Shown here: piece by piece, positions 8,801-17,682 of the stretch
Layout: each line of letters starts with the position of its first letter
How positions within the stretch are numbered: position 1 is the stretch's first letter
Position numbers and translations under genes: made by a program
Origin: Acidobacteriota bacterium
Lineage (GTDB): Bacteria > Acidobacteriota > Vicinamibacteria > Vicinamibacterales > CAVVIG01
DNA: 48,449 bases
Direction: 5' to 3'
NCBI GenBank assembly: GCA_016195265.1
Contig: JACPZW010000017.1
Location: 1-48,449, forward strand
Notes under the pieces: generated by a model
What the model was told of the DNA's origin: nothing
The model's database searches: none
What the model saw: the letters and a program-made list of their open reading frames with translations, nothing else

Positions 8801-10065
8801 TCCTCGTGGAACGGTAGACCGTCGGTCAGCTCGGCCGCCTGCAGCATCCGCGGCACGCGGTCGATGGGCTCCAGCGTCTTGATCTCTTCGCCCGCCGCGG
8901 CCGCCTGCAGTTCCTTGAACTTGCGCGCCTTCCCGAGGACGTTGCCCTCGAGCGATCCCACGGCCTTGTTGTAGGACTCGAGGCTGCTCTTCAGCTTCCC
9001 GCCGAGATCGTCGAAATGCCCGGCGAGCGCGCGCACGGCCTCGTAGAGATTCCGGCCGAGGTCGCTGATGTGCCGCGCGTTTTCTTCCATCGCCTGCTGC
9101 TGCCAGCCGTACGCCACCGCACGCAGCAGCGCAATCAATGTCGTCGGACTGGCCGGTATCACCCGTTTCTCGACGCCGAATTCGATCAGCAGCGGATCCT
9201 GCTCGAGCGCAGCGCTGAAGAACATCTCGCCGGGCAGAAACATCACGACGAAGTCGGGGCTGACCGGCACCTGCTGCGCGTAGCCTTTGGCCGCAAGCTG
9301 GGTGACGTGCTGCCGCACCTGCCGCGCGTGCTCGGCGAGCAGCGTCTGGCGTGAGTCCTCGTCGGGCGCTTCGAGGGCACGCAGGTACGCGTCCAGCGGC
9401 GCCTTGGCGTCGATGACGATGTGCTTGCCGCCGGGCAGATTGACGATGACGTCGGGCCGGATGCGGCCTTCGTCGCCGGCGATCGTCTGCTGCTCGGTGA
9501 AGTGGCAGTGCTCGACCATCCCGGCCAGTTCGACAACACGCTTCAGCTGGAGCTCGCCCCACCGCCCGCGGACGCCCGGTCGCTTGAGCGCGTCCGTCAG
9601 GCGCCGCGTTTCGTCGCGCAGTTTCTGTCCGGCCACGTCGAGCGACGCGATCGTGTGCAGGAGCTGATTGCCCGACTCGGCCTGACGGCGGCCGCTGTCC
9701 TTGATCTCACGGTCCACCTGCTCGAGCGTCTTCGCCATCGGCGCGAGCAGATCCTCAATCGCCTTCTTGCGTGCATCGATGTCGGCGGTCGCCTCGCTGC
9801 GCGCCTGGCTTAGCTTGGTTTCGGCGAGCGAGAGGAATTGTTCGTTGTTGTTCTTCAGCGCCTCGGCGCTGAGCGCCTGGAAGGCATCGCGGAATTTCGC
9901 GTCGGCGTCCTGGTACGCCTTGAGGCGTTCGGCGTGGACGGCGTCGCGCTTCTCCAGCTCAGCCCGAAGTCGAGCGACGGCAGGACGTGCGACCAGCCAG
10001 CCAATGACTGCGCCGACGGCGAGACCGACCGCAAGCATCACGATCACACTAAGGTCCAAGAGCAC
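8776..10065 (-). CDS. rmuC: DNA recombination protein RmuC homologue
   Basis: A 429-residue protein with an N-terminal membrane anchor (residues about 4-26), a long coiled coil (about 30-150) and the RmuC nuclease-like domain. Diagnostic stretches are RGRWGELQLKRVVELAGM, RPDVIVNLPGGKHIVIDAK, and FLPGEMFFSAALEQDP. RmuC limits inversions and recombination at short inverted repeats; its exact activity is unsettled. That role is notable next to so many inverted heptad arrays, though this is only an association. The C-terminal residues EMADG and the stop codon come from a heptad array. The start is GTG, with an alternative TTG two codons later. Confidence 0.93.
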   Translation of the reverse strand: MLLDLSVIVMLAVGLAVGAVIGWLVARPAVARLRAELEKRDAVHAERLKAYQDADAKFRDAFQALSAEALKNNNEQFLSLAETKLSQARSEATADIDARKKAIEDLLAPMAKTLEQVDREIKDSGRRQAESGNQLLHTIASLDVAGQKLRDETRRLTDALKRPGVRGRWGELQLKRVVELAGMVEHCHFTEQQTIAGDEGRIRPDVIVNLPGGKHIVIDAKAPLDAYLRALEAPDEDSRQTLLAEHARQVRQHVTQLAAKGYAQQVPVSPDFVVMFLPGEMFFSAALEQDPLLIEFGVEKRVIPASPTTLIALLRAVAYGWQQQAMEENARHISDLGRNLYEAVRALAGHFDDLGGKLKSSLESYNKAVGSLEGNVLGKARKFKELQAAAAGEEIKTLEPIDRVPRMLQAAELTDGLPFHEEETEMADG

Positions 10066-10070
10066 CTTTC

Positions 10071-10163
10071 AAGAAGGCAACCGCAGAGAGCGCCGAGCAC
10101 GCAGAGAGAAATAGGTACATCTTCCTTTCTGCGATCTCCGCGCGCTCCGCGGTTGCTTCTTTG
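10071..10163. repeat. Inverted array of 9-bp units
   Basis: The left arm carries three 9-bp units (CGCAGAGAG, CGCCGAGCA, CGCAGAGAG at 10082-10108). The right arm (about 10123-10160) carries complementary 9-bp units. Together they make a long imperfect hairpin of roughly 38 bp per arm. It lies between two genes that both read leftward and could end transcription from the upstream one. Confidence 0.8.
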
Positions 10164-10181
10164 ACAGTATCGCACGGGTGT

Positions 10182-10748
10182 CTATCGCGAGACGACGAAC
10201 GGGAGCCACGCTTCGGGCAGCTGCATCTCCGCCGCGTGGATCGCATCAACAGGAATCTGCCGCGTCTTGAGGCCGGCGGCGATCGCCTGCAACGCGTGAC
10301 GCGCGGCGATCTGCGCCTGACGCCGCTTGTCCACGTACTGCCCGATGCCGCGGCTCGCGACGACGCGTGCCTCAGCGCGTTCGGCCTTCAGCGTCTGGAG
10401 TCGCGCGGTGTTGACGGGCTCGAGTGGCAGCTGCGTCTGGAATCGCGCGTCGGACGCCGTGTCCAACTGCCCCGCTGCGGCCAATGCGCGCTCGCGGTCC
10501 AGCTCGGCGCGGTAGCACTGGAAACAAAGAAGGTGCGGGGTGCGGGTGCCAGGTGCCAAGTGCGACGGTGCGGACGCCTGACGCTGAAGGGCCTCGCGGC
10601 AGGCGCGGCAGAGGGTCTTCGGCCGCTGCCCTTCGAGCTCCCCGCCGGGGAAGCTAACCCAGTCTTTGTCTGATACTTGCGGCTCAACCCTCGAGGCGAT
10701 TTGCTCGGTTGCGCGAGGCGCCCGATTGGATTCGTGTCTCATAGACAC
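10182..10748 (-). CDS. Hypothetical zinc-knuckle protein with repeat-derived insertion
   Basis: A 188-residue soluble protein with CxxC pairs at C47/C50 (LCRAC) and C75/C78 (LCFQCY), which would form one zinc site, followed by an arginine- and glutamate-rich helical region. I do not recognise a named family. The loop between the two knuckles (ASAPSHLAPGTRTPHL, about residues 58-73) is encoded by a six-unit GGTGC heptad array of 42 bp, a multiple of three, so the frame is preserved. The start is GTG; an in-frame ATG follows two codons later. Confidence 0.7.
   Translation of the reverse strand: MSMRHESNRAPRATEQIASRVEPQVSDKDWVSFPGGELEGQRPKTLCRACREALQRQASAPSHLAPGTRTPHLLCFQCYRAELDRERALAAAGQLDTASDARFQTQLPLEPVNTARLQTLKAERAEARVVASRGIGQYVDKRRQAQIAARHALQAIAAGLKTRQIPVDAIHAAEMQLPEAWLPFVVSR
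10531..10572. repeat. Heptad array inside a coding sequence, GGTGCxx type
   Basis: Six contiguous 7-bp units with an invariant GTGC core, 42 bp in all, inside the zinc-knuckle gene and between its two CxxC motifs. The same core recurs in the intergenic array at 47301-47414. Confidence 0.85.
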
Positions 10749-10792
10749 GACTATAAAAGATGACCGTGACAGGGTAGGTCACGGGACGCAAA

Positions 10793-10820
10793 GGGCTGAG
10801 GGCTAAGGGCTGAGAGCTCA
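10793..10820. repeat. Short heptad array, GGGCTGA type
   Basis: Units GGGCTGA, GGGCTAA, GGGCTGA and GAGCTCA. The stop codon of the thuA-like gene falls in the last unit. Confidence 0.8.
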
Positions 10821-11684
10821 GCGGGCTGCTGACGAAGGCGTCGCGTTGCCGTCGACGAGCCCGAGCGCCCAGCGAATGGCTTCGAAGTACATCGTGGCGA
10901 TCGCCGGGTTGTCCCACGCCTCGGCGTCGTGACCGAGAATCGAATAGAACACGCGCCCCTTGCCGTACGTCTTGGCCCAGGCCGCAGGAAAGTCACGGTC
11001 CGTGCGATGGACCAGGGGCTTCGTCAGATCGAGCTTCGACGCGTCGAGGTGTGCGAGCACCCGAATCCTGTCGCGTGAGAAGTCTTTGATCTGGTAGAGC
11101 TCGTCGTGAAAGACCATGGCCCGCGGCAGATGCCGCATCGCGGGAAATGCGGGATCGTCGACGACGACGGTGCCATCGGCGATGCCCCACGGATGCTCGT
11201 CGAATCGCCCGCCGACCATCTCCCCGTACTCAGGCCAGGAGAAGAAGGCGGTGGCTGCCGAGTGCGCCGCGACGAATCCCTTCCCATCCTCCTTCACGAA
11301 CGAGAGGAGATCGGCGCGCTGCTCCGGAGAGAGATCGATCTCCCGGACGCCGAAGAAGACGATCGCGTCGAAGTAGTTCAGATTGCGAACGTTGAACTCT
11401 TCGCCCGTCGCGATGCCCGTTCCCGCGGGGAACGTGATTGCGCGTTTTGTGATCAGCTGCGAGTCCGTGCGAATGAACGTGTCGTAGGCGCCGCGCTCGC
11501 GCCCAAGCCGCTCGATCGTGGCGATGGCGTGGGAGATCGAGTCGTGCTGGTAGCCGTTTCTGACATCGGCCCAGGCAAGCAGGTGCTTGCGGGGCGACGC
11601 CGCCACCGGCTGCTGACCTCTGCTGGGCGCGCAGATCGTGACCGCGACGGCCATCGCTGCGCCCACGACGAGCCGCGGACTCAT
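10818..11684 (-). CDS. Secreted ThuA-like domain protein
   Basis: A 288-residue protein with a signal peptide (residues about 1-23) and a ThuA-like, glutamine-amidotransferase-fold domain. Typical stretches are LLSFVKEDGKGFVAAHSAATAF, FHDELYQI, HRTDRDFPAAWAKTYGKGRVFYSILGH, and MYFEAIRWALG. ThuA-like proteins are linked to sugar metabolism, but the reaction is unclear. The start overlaps the PQQ dehydrogenase stop (ATGA), making it the third gene of a coupled operon. A paralogue lies at 24055-24999. The C-terminus ends in a heptad array. Confidence 0.9.
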   Translation of the reverse strand: MSPRLVVGAAMAVAVTICAPSRGQQPVAASPRKHLLAWADVRNGYQHDSISHAIATIERLGRERGAYDTFIRTDSQLITKRAITFPAGTGIATGEEFNVRNLNYFDAIVFFGVREIDLSPEQRADLLSFVKEDGKGFVAAHSAATAFFSWPEYGEMVGGRFDEHPWGIADGTVVVDDPAFPAMRHLPRAMVFHDELYQIKDFSRDRIRVLAHLDASKLDLTKPLVHRTDRDFPAAWAKTYGKGRVFYSILGHDAEAWDNPAIATMYFEAIRWALGLVDGNATPSSAAR

Positions 11685-13537
11685 CTGGCGCCTGGTGGAA
11701 GCGCGAACGCGACGATCGTCGATCCGGGCGCCGCGCCCAGAAAACTCCCGCCGCCCGCCGCGACGGCCACGTACTGGCGACCGTCCTTGCCGAGGAACGT
11801 CATCGGCGTGTCATGCGCACAGGCGTCAAGAGCTGTTTCCCACAGTTGCTTGCCCGTCCGCGAATCGAACGCGCGGAACCGGCAATCGATCGTCGCGCCA
11901 ATGAAGATCAGGCCGCTGGCCGTGGCGATACTGCCGCCGATGTTGAGCGTGCCGGTGTTCGCAAACCCCTTCGCCTTGAGCGACTCGACGAACCCCAGCG
12001 GCACCCTCCAGGCGACCTCGCCGCGATTGACGTCCACGGCGATCAGCTCGCCGAAGGGCGGCGCTGAGCACGGAATCTTCGACTCCGGATTCCAGAATCG
12101 CCCGACCGCGCCGCCCCAGGGGCTGCGCCGCACCCAGGTCGGCGGACCGCCGCCACGTGCCGTGCCCTGCACCATCTTGGCGACCTGGCCCAGATTCATC
12201 ACGCTCGTGAACGCGAGCCCGAGCGTCGGGTCGTAGGAGAGCCCGTTCCAATTGCCGCCGCCGAGCGTGCTCGGAAACGTCACCATCGTGCCCTCGACGC
12301 CCGGCGGCGTGTACGGCCCCTTGGTGTACATCGCGTTCGTCGTCCACAGCTCCTTGCAGTACGCGGCATGCTCCGGCGTCAGCGCGTAGAAATCCTTGTC
12401 AGGATCGAAGGTGTTCCGCGCGAGCGGCTCCGGCTTGAGCGGAAACGGCTGTGTCGGCCATGTCGCCTCACCGGGCACGCTGCTCTGTGGGACTGCCCGC
12501 TCTTCGAGGCCGAAGATCGGCTCGCCGGTCACGCGGTCGAAGATGAAGAGCAGCGCCATCTTCGTCATCACGGCGACGGCGGGAATCGTGCGGCCGTTGC
12601 GCTTCACATCGACGAGCGTGGGTGCGGCCGGGACGTCGTAGTCCCAGATATCGTGGTGCACGAGCTGCTGGTGCCACTTGAGCTTTCCTGTCGCCGCATC
12701 GAGCGCGACGATGGAGTTGCCGTACAGGTTCGCGCCGTGCCGATCGCCGCCGTAGTAGTCCGACGTCGGCGCGCCAATCGGCGCGTACACGATGCCGCGC
12801 TCGGTGTCGATCGTGAAGAACGACCAGACGTTGGTGCCGGATCGGTTCTTCCAGCTGTCGCCTTCCCACGTCTCGACGCCCGGTTCCCCTGCGCGCGGCA
12901 CGGTGTGAAACGACCACAGCAACGCGCCGGTGTGCGCATCCCATCCGCGAATGTCGCCGTAGAGGCCGAGACTCGGCGACTGCTCGCCGTTGTTGCCGCC
13001 GGTGATGACGATGTTCTTGTAGACGGACGGCGGGGAGACGAGGCTGAAGCCGCCGTCCACGTCACCTCGGATGCTGGCTTTCAGATCGACCGATCCATCG
13101 GTGCCGAAGCCGGCGGCGGGCCTTCCCCGCTCCGCGTCAACGGCCAGGAGTCGATCGCCGGCACCGCTGAACAACCGCGGCGGCGTGTCCCGATCTCCGG
13201 GCCAGTACGCCACGCCACGGCGGCTGACCGCGGCGGGCGCGGTGTATTTCCAGATGATCTTCGCGGTCTCCGGCTCGAGCGCGATGATGTCCTTCCCGGC
13301 CGTGACGTACATGATGCCGTCGATGACGAGCGGGGTGACCTGCAAGCCGGCCACGCCCGTGTCGTACGACCACGCGCGCTGCAACCTCGCCACGTTGGAC
13401 GGTGTGATCTGCTTCAGCGGCGAAAAACGCCGGCCGCCCGCGTCATGGTCGTGCGACGGCCAGTCGTTGACATCCGCGGCGACAAGCGCCGTGACGAGAG
13501 CAGAACAGAGCGCCGCGGCGCCAAGGACTTTCTTCAT
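11681..13537 (-). CDS. Secreted PQQ-dependent dehydrogenase (quinoprotein)
   Basis: A 618-residue protein with a signal peptide (MKKVLGAAALCSALVTALVA) and an eight-bladed quinoprotein propeller. Typical stretches are DWPSHDHDAGGRRFSPL, GGNNGEQSPSLGLYGDIRGWD, HTGALLWSFHT and HHDIWDYDVPAAPTL. Such enzymes oxidise alcohols or sugars in the periplasm and pass electrons to quinone or cytochrome c. No cytochrome c domain (CxxCH) is present, so a separate acceptor is needed. The start at 13537 is chosen because it overlaps the TonB-receptor stop by one base (TGATG); an in-frame extension to 13672 would read inside the receptor gene and lacks a leader. The substrate cannot be inferred. Confidence 0.9.
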   Translation of the reverse strand: MKKVLGAAALCSALVTALVAADVNDWPSHDHDAGGRRFSPLKQITPSNVARLQRAWSYDTGVAGLQVTPLVIDGIMYVTAGKDIIALEPETAKIIWKYTAPAAVSRRGVAYWPGDRDTPPRLFSGAGDRLLAVDAERGRPAAGFGTDGSVDLKASIRGDVDGGFSLVSPPSVYKNIVITGGNNGEQSPSLGLYGDIRGWDAHTGALLWSFHTVPRAGEPGVETWEGDSWKNRSGTNVWSFFTIDTERGIVYAPIGAPTSDYYGGDRHGANLYGNSIVALDAATGKLKWHQQLVHHDIWDYDVPAAPTLVDVKRNGRTIPAVAVMTKMALLFIFDRVTGEPIFGLEERAVPQSSVPGEATWPTQPFPLKPEPLARNTFDPDKDFYALTPEHAAYCKELWTTNAMYTKGPYTPPGVEGTMVTFPSTLGGGNWNGLSYDPTLGLAFTSVMNLGQVAKMVQGTARGGGPPTWVRRSPWGGAVGRFWNPESKIPCSAPPFGELIAVDVNRGEVAWRVPLGFVESLKAKGFANTGTLNIGGSIATASGLIFIGATIDCRFRAFDSRTGKQLWETALDACAHDTPMTFLGKDGRQYVAVAAGGGSFLGAAPGSTIVAFALPPGAR

Positions 13538-16500
13538 CAAAACGTGAACTTCAGCGCAAACTGCATGATGCGTGGGTCGCCGGCGGTCTGAATCTGTCCA
13601 AAGCTCGCGCTGTTCAACGCCGTGATCGGTCCGTTGAAGTTGACGTGATTGAGCAGATTGAACACTTCCCATCGGAACTGGACCGATTGCGAGCCGCCGG
13701 TCTTGAACGTCCGTGTCAGCGCAAAATCGTTCTGCAAGTTCGACGGATTTACGATCGTAAACGGCTCCAGGGTGCCGTACGTGCCGGTCGCGGGCGTCGT
13801 AAAGGCGGCGCGATTGAGATACGCAGTCGGATCATCACCATTCACATACGGATCATCCAGCACTTGAACGGCGCGCTGACCGCCCAGGCCGGTGAGCGCC
13901 GTGTCGACACCGGTGGTCACGCTCGAGCGGTTGCCAGTCTGGTACCGGACGATCGGCGACAGCTGCCAGTCACTGAAGATGGCGTGCAGTGCCCGATTAT
14001 CCTCGAAGCCTGGCGTCCGCACGACGACCGAGACATTGACGACGTGACGGCGATCCGACGAGCAGTACGAGTAGTCGAGGTCCGGATTGGCGGGGTTGAC
14101 GATCGTCGGGCCGGTAATCTCCGTCGTCGCCGGATCGCTCATGCACTTCGAGATCGTCCAGTTGGAAAGGACGCTCAGGTTGTTCTTCAAACGCCGCTGC
14201 AGCGAAAGCAGCACGGCCGCATAGTTGGCGCGCCCGGTATCGTCGAGCTGGCCAATCGTCCCGTAGAACTGGCCCTGCACCGGATTCGCGAGTTCCAGCA
14301 CGCGGCGCGCGTTCGTGTTTCCCGTCGTCGCGCCCGGCCCAAACACCGCCGGGTTGAGCTCGGTCGCCCTCCAGAGGTGGCTGGAGTGATTGCCGAGATA
14401 GCTGGCGGCCACCAGCCAATCGCCCATCTGGCGCTGGATGCTGAGATTCCACTGCTGCAGGGACGTCGGTTCGAGGTGCAGCGGCGTGTTCACGTACACG
14501 CCGAACGCCGGAAACGCCTGCGTCGGCCATCCCGTGTTCAGCGCCGGGAACGGGTTGCCGCCGGGGTACCCCGAATACGGATCGGCAAAGCCTCCGGCAG
14601 GATTCGAAATCGTGATCTGCGCGCCCCACGGCGGGTTATTGGCGAATCGCGTGTTGAAGAAGAGATGCGGCGTGTCGTAGAAGACGCCCCACGACGCGCG
14701 GACGCTCGTCCGCTCGTCGCCATTCGGCGTCCAGACCAGGCCCACGCGAGGCGCGAACTGGGCCATCTTTCCGAATGTCGTCGCATCGCCAGGATATCCC
14801 GAGTCGCCAGGGAAGATCAGTCCGGCCGGCGCCTTCGGGTAGACCGTGCTGTGCACGTTCTGGTCGAACAGATCCCGATCGAAGTGACTCACCCACGAGT
14901 CCGTGTTCTTCACGGGCAGGAAGGGCTCCCATCGGAGCCCAAGGTTAATCGTGAGATTCGGGCGAATCCGCCAGTTGTCCTGCGCGTACGCCCCGACGTA
15001 CTCGCTGTGGTCGTTGTCGTAGACCGGGTTGCCCTGGAGAAATCCGCCGCTGACGATGCCCAGCATGAAATCGGCGAGCGAAAGTCCGGTGCTTTGGCCG
15101 TTGAACGTGAACGCGCCGTTGGTGGGCCGGTTGTTGAGCGTCTCGATGCGCGAGTGAATCCAGTTGCCGCCGATCGCGAACTGGTGGTCACCCCGCACTA
15201 GGTCGAGGTCGTCGGCGATCTGGAATCCCTTCGAGTTGAAGAAACCCGGATTCGTGGCGCCGGACCCCACAGAGAAGCCGTTGCCAGTGACGCTGACTCC
15301 GACGTACCCGGGCACCAGACTGGACACTTTCGCGCCGAGGTCCGTCGCGCTGAAGTACTGCGGCAACGGGCGATCGTTCAATGTGCGGTTGATGGTGACG
15401 TGTAGGGAGTTGAGCGTCGACGCCGACAGCACCTGATTGTGGCCGAGGACGAGGGAGTGTACCTGGTTGTTCTGGCCGGTCCGGCTGAGCGTCAGTACGT
15501 TCGCGCCGTCGTAGGTCGCCGGGTTGTCGTACACCGCGTAAAAGTAACGCGCGAAGAACGATGAGTTCGCATTGATCGTGTAGTCCACCTTCGCCAGGCC
15601 CTGATGCTCGGTGTTGTCGTTGGGAATGCCGTACTGCAGCTTCCCGCACGGGTCGGTCGAGACCGGCACATGTTTCAGGAAGTTCAGGGCGACCGGACTG
15701 AGTCGCGACGGATCGATCTTGTTGCCAACGAATCCGCCTGTCAGATTCCGCTGGACGCCGCCGTTGCACGCCGGCGAGGCAAACGCCGTGAAGTCGCCGC
15801 TCAGCATCGCCGCCGTCGGCACGTAGCTGATCGAAGTCGGCGGGTTGCTCTTCTCGATGCGGCCCTGATAACCGCCAAACACGAACAGCTTGTTCTTGAT
15901 CAGCGGCGCGCCCAGCGTGCCGCCGAACTGGTTGCGGTTCAGACTATCCCGCTCCGGCGCGAAGTAGTTCTTCTCGTTGAAGCGGAAGTTGCGAATGAAT
16001 TCGAACGCGTCGCCTTGGATTTGGTTCGATCCGGACTTGGTCACTAGGTTCACCGCGGACGCGGCGTGATGCCCATAGCGCGCCGGCAGCGCGCTCGTTT
16101 CGACCTTGAACTCCTGGAGCGCGTCGGGGAACGGCGTCGCGAGGTTCAGGTTGTTGAACGGATCGTTGTGCGTGCCGCCGTCCATGATGTACGTGATGCC
16201 GTTGGCCTGGCCTCCGGCGACCGAGATCGTGACGGTCGGAAAATTCTTGTTCGTGTTGAGATCGCCGGCGGGGGCCGCCGTAGCGAGCCCTGAAAGGAAG
16301 ATCAGCTCGGTCGCTTGCCTGCCGTTCAGCGGCAACTCCATGACGCGCTGGTTGTCGATGACCTGGCCGACGCCCGTGTTCTTCGTTTCGACGAGGGACG
16401 CGTTCGCCACCACCGTGATTTGCTCGCTGATCGCACCGACGGCCAGCGTGGCGTTGATCTCGGGGTTGGAACCCACCTGGAGGACGATGCCCTCACGGAC

Positions 16501-16773
16501 GTAGGTGTTGAACCCCTGGAGGACCACTTTGAGCTGATAGGGTCCGATGGGCAGATTGGGAAGCGCGTAGGTGCCGTCCGCGCCCGTGAACACGGTGCGG
16601 AGTTGTCCGGTGTCGGTCTTGGTCGCCGTCACTTCGGCGCCGGGTACGGGGGCGCCGCTGGTGTCGCGCACGATGCCGGATACCTGCGAGCCGGCGATCG
16701 CCTGAGCCCACGCGTGGCCCTGGACGGCGAGCGCGAAAACGATGATCCCGACGAGCGCCCGAAGCAGTCTCAC
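13537..16773 (-). CDS. TonB-dependent receptor, Oar-like, with N-terminal carboxypeptidase-regulatory domain
   Basis: About 1078 residues: a signal peptide, a CarboxypepD_reg domain (SGIVRDTSGAPVPGAEVTAT... at about residues 30-110), a plug domain (VMELPLNGRQATELIFL) and a large outer-membrane beta-barrel ending in aromatic LKFTF. This Oar-like type is abundant in acidobacteria and thought to import oligosaccharides or peptides. The GTG at 16773 is preferred because GGGGAGG stands 5 nt upstream; an ATG six codons further out (16791) would place that sequence inside the gene. The first gene of the operon with the PQQ dehydrogenase and ThuA protein, which suggests linked uptake and oxidation of one substrate. 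Confidence 0.92.
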   Translation of the reverse strand: MRLLRALVGIIVFALAVQGHAWAQAIAGSQVSGIVRDTSGAPVPGAEVTATKTDTGQLRTVFTGADGTYALPNLPIGPYQLKVVLQGFNTYVREGIVLQVGSNPEINATLAVGAISEQITVVANASLVETKNTGVGQVIDNQRVMELPLNGRQATELIFLSGLATAAPAGDLNTNKNFPTVTISVAGGQANGITYIMDGGTHNDPFNNLNLATPFPDALQEFKVETSALPARYGHHAASAVNLVTKSGSNQIQGDAFEFIRNFRFNEKNYFAPERDSLNRNQFGGTLGAPLIKNKLFVFGGYQGRIEKSNPPTSISYVPTAAMLSGDFTAFASPACNGGVQRNLTGGFVGNKIDPSRLSPVALNFLKHVPVSTDPCGKLQYGIPNDNTEHQGLAKVDYTINANSSFFARYFYAVYDNPATYDGANVLTLSRTGQNNQVHSLVLGHNQVLSASTLNSLHVTINRTLNDRPLPQYFSATDLGAKVSSLVPGYVGVSVTGNGFSVGSGATNPGFFNSKGFQIADDLDLVRGDHQFAIGGNWIHSRIETLNNRPTNGAFTFNGQSTGLSLADFMLGIVSGGFLQGNPVYDNDHSEYVGAYAQDNWRIRPNLTINLGLRWEPFLPVKNTDSWVSHFDRDLFDQNVHSTVYPKAPAGLIFPGDSGYPGDATTFGKMAQFAPRVGLVWTPNGDERTSVRASWGVFYDTPHLFFNTRFANNPPWGAQITISNPAGGFADPYSGYPGGNPFPALNTGWPTQAFPAFGVYVNTPLHLEPTSLQQWNLSIQRQMGDWLVAASYLGNHSSHLWRATELNPAVFGPGATTGNTNARRVLELANPVQGQFYGTIGQLDDTGRANYAAVLLSLQRRLKNNLSVLSNWTISKCMSDPATTEITGPTIVNPANPDLDYSYCSSDRRHVVNVSVVVRTPGFEDNRALHAIFSDWQLSPIVRYQTGNRSSVTTGVDTALTGLGGQRAVQVLDDPYVNGDDPTAYLNRAAFTTPATGTYGTLEPFTIVNPSNLQNDFALTRTFKTGGSQSVQFRWEVFNLLNHVNFNGPITALNSASFGQIQTAGDPRIMQFALKFTF

Positions 16774-16808
16774 GTTGTACCTCCCCGACATTTCTGTCGC
16801 GGTCGCAC

Positions 16809-16832
16809 GTTAGCACCCGTACTGGTGCAAAC
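16809..16832. promoter_or_regulatory. Candidate operator, dyad GTTxGCACC...GGTGCxAAC
   Basis: Nine-base arms with eight complementary positions (GTTAGCACC and GGTGCAAAC) around a 6-nt spacer, 36-59 bp upstream of the receptor start, between divergent operons. The size and symmetry suit a dimeric repressor site. Confidence 0.45.
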
Positions 16833-16849
16833 CAACGGAGTTACGATGC

Positions 16850-16862
16850 TGTTACCGTAACA
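16850..16862. promoter_or_regulatory. Candidate operator, perfect palindrome TGTTACCGTAACA
   Basis: Six-base perfect arms around a central C in the divergent promoter region between the receptor operon and the catabolic cluster. The core GTTACCGT recurs in a palindrome upstream of the second thuA-like gene (25063-25086), which suggests a shared regulator. Confidence 0.5.
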
Positions 16863-16906
16863 CTGACCGTTCGGACACTTGATGGACGTAACATCCAACC
16901 ACTTGA

Positions 16907-17680
16907 ATGGATACGTGGCGCACCGCAATCATCGACGCCGGGCCGGACCACATCAGAGTCCGTGGACACGACGTCCTCGAGCTGATGCGGGATGCGACCT
17001 TCACTGATCTGATCTTCCTGCTGCACCACGATCGCCTGCCGTCGCCCGCGGAACGCCGGCTGATGGACGCGATCCTGATCGGCGTCGCGGACCATGGCGC
17101 GGGCGCGCCCTCGTGCGCCGCGGCGCGTCTCGCCGCGTCCGGCAACCGGCAATCGCCATCGGCGGCGGTGGCCGCCGGCATCCTCACGATCGGCGACGAA
17201 CACGGCGGCGCCGGATCGGCCTGCATGGAAATGATCGCCGCGGGGCTGAGCCGCGCACGCCGTGATGGCGTCTCGTTCGACGCCGAGGCCGCACGGACCG
17301 TAGACGAGGCGACGCGCGCGAAGACGCGGCTGCCGGGCTTCGGGCATCGCGTTCACACGACCATCGATCCGCGCGTCGACGTCCTGTTTACCCTCGCGGC
17401 GGACTCGGGCCTCGCCGGCGACGGCATTCGTTTCGCCCGCGCGCTTGAAGCGGCGGTGCGCGAGAGGATCAAGCCGATTCCTCTGAACATCGATGGCGCG
17501 CTCGCCGCGATCCTGATCGATCTCGGCTTGCCGTCGATGGTGGGCAAGCTGCTGTTCATCGTCGGCCGCGTCGCGGGGCTGAGCGCTGAAGTGCTCGAGG
17601 AGTACACGCGCGAGAAGCCGATGCGCATCAAGTTCCCGGTGGAATACGACGGCGTCCCACCACGAAGCAACGGGAAGTGA
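16907..17680 (+). CDS. Citrate synthase-like / citryl-CoA lyase-like protein
   Basis: A 257-residue short member of the citrate synthase superfamily. The active-site blocks are visible: GDEHGGAG with H99, LPGFGHRVH with H147, and NIDGALAAILIDLG carrying the catalytic aspartate. Citrate synthases are usually near 400 residues; short versions are often labelled citryl-CoA lyase and may cleave or form a hydroxyacyl-CoA. It is the first gene of a plus-strand cluster with an acylating aldehyde dehydrogenase, a ThDP enzyme and an MFS transporter. No clear Shine-Dalgarno precedes the ATG. The substrate is unknown. Confidence 0.82.
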   Translation: MDTWRTAIIDAGPDHIRVRGHDVLELMRDATFTDLIFLLHHDRLPSPAERRLMDAILIGVADHGAGAPSCAAARLAASGNRQSPSAAVAAGILTIGDEHGGAGSACMEMIAAGLSRARRDGVSFDAEAARTVDEATRAKTRLPGFGHRVHTTIDPRVDVLFTLAADSGLAGDGIRFARALEAAVRERIKPIPLNIDGALAAILIDLGLPSMVGKLLFIVGRVAGLSAEVLEEYTREKPMRIKFPVEYDGVPPRSNGK

Positions 17681-17682
17681 CT

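Noticed and set aside
16841..16906. Exact sigma-70 promoters for the divergent operons
   Set aside because: Several weak TTGxxx/TAxxxT-like words exist, but none has convincing spacing, so none is annotated.
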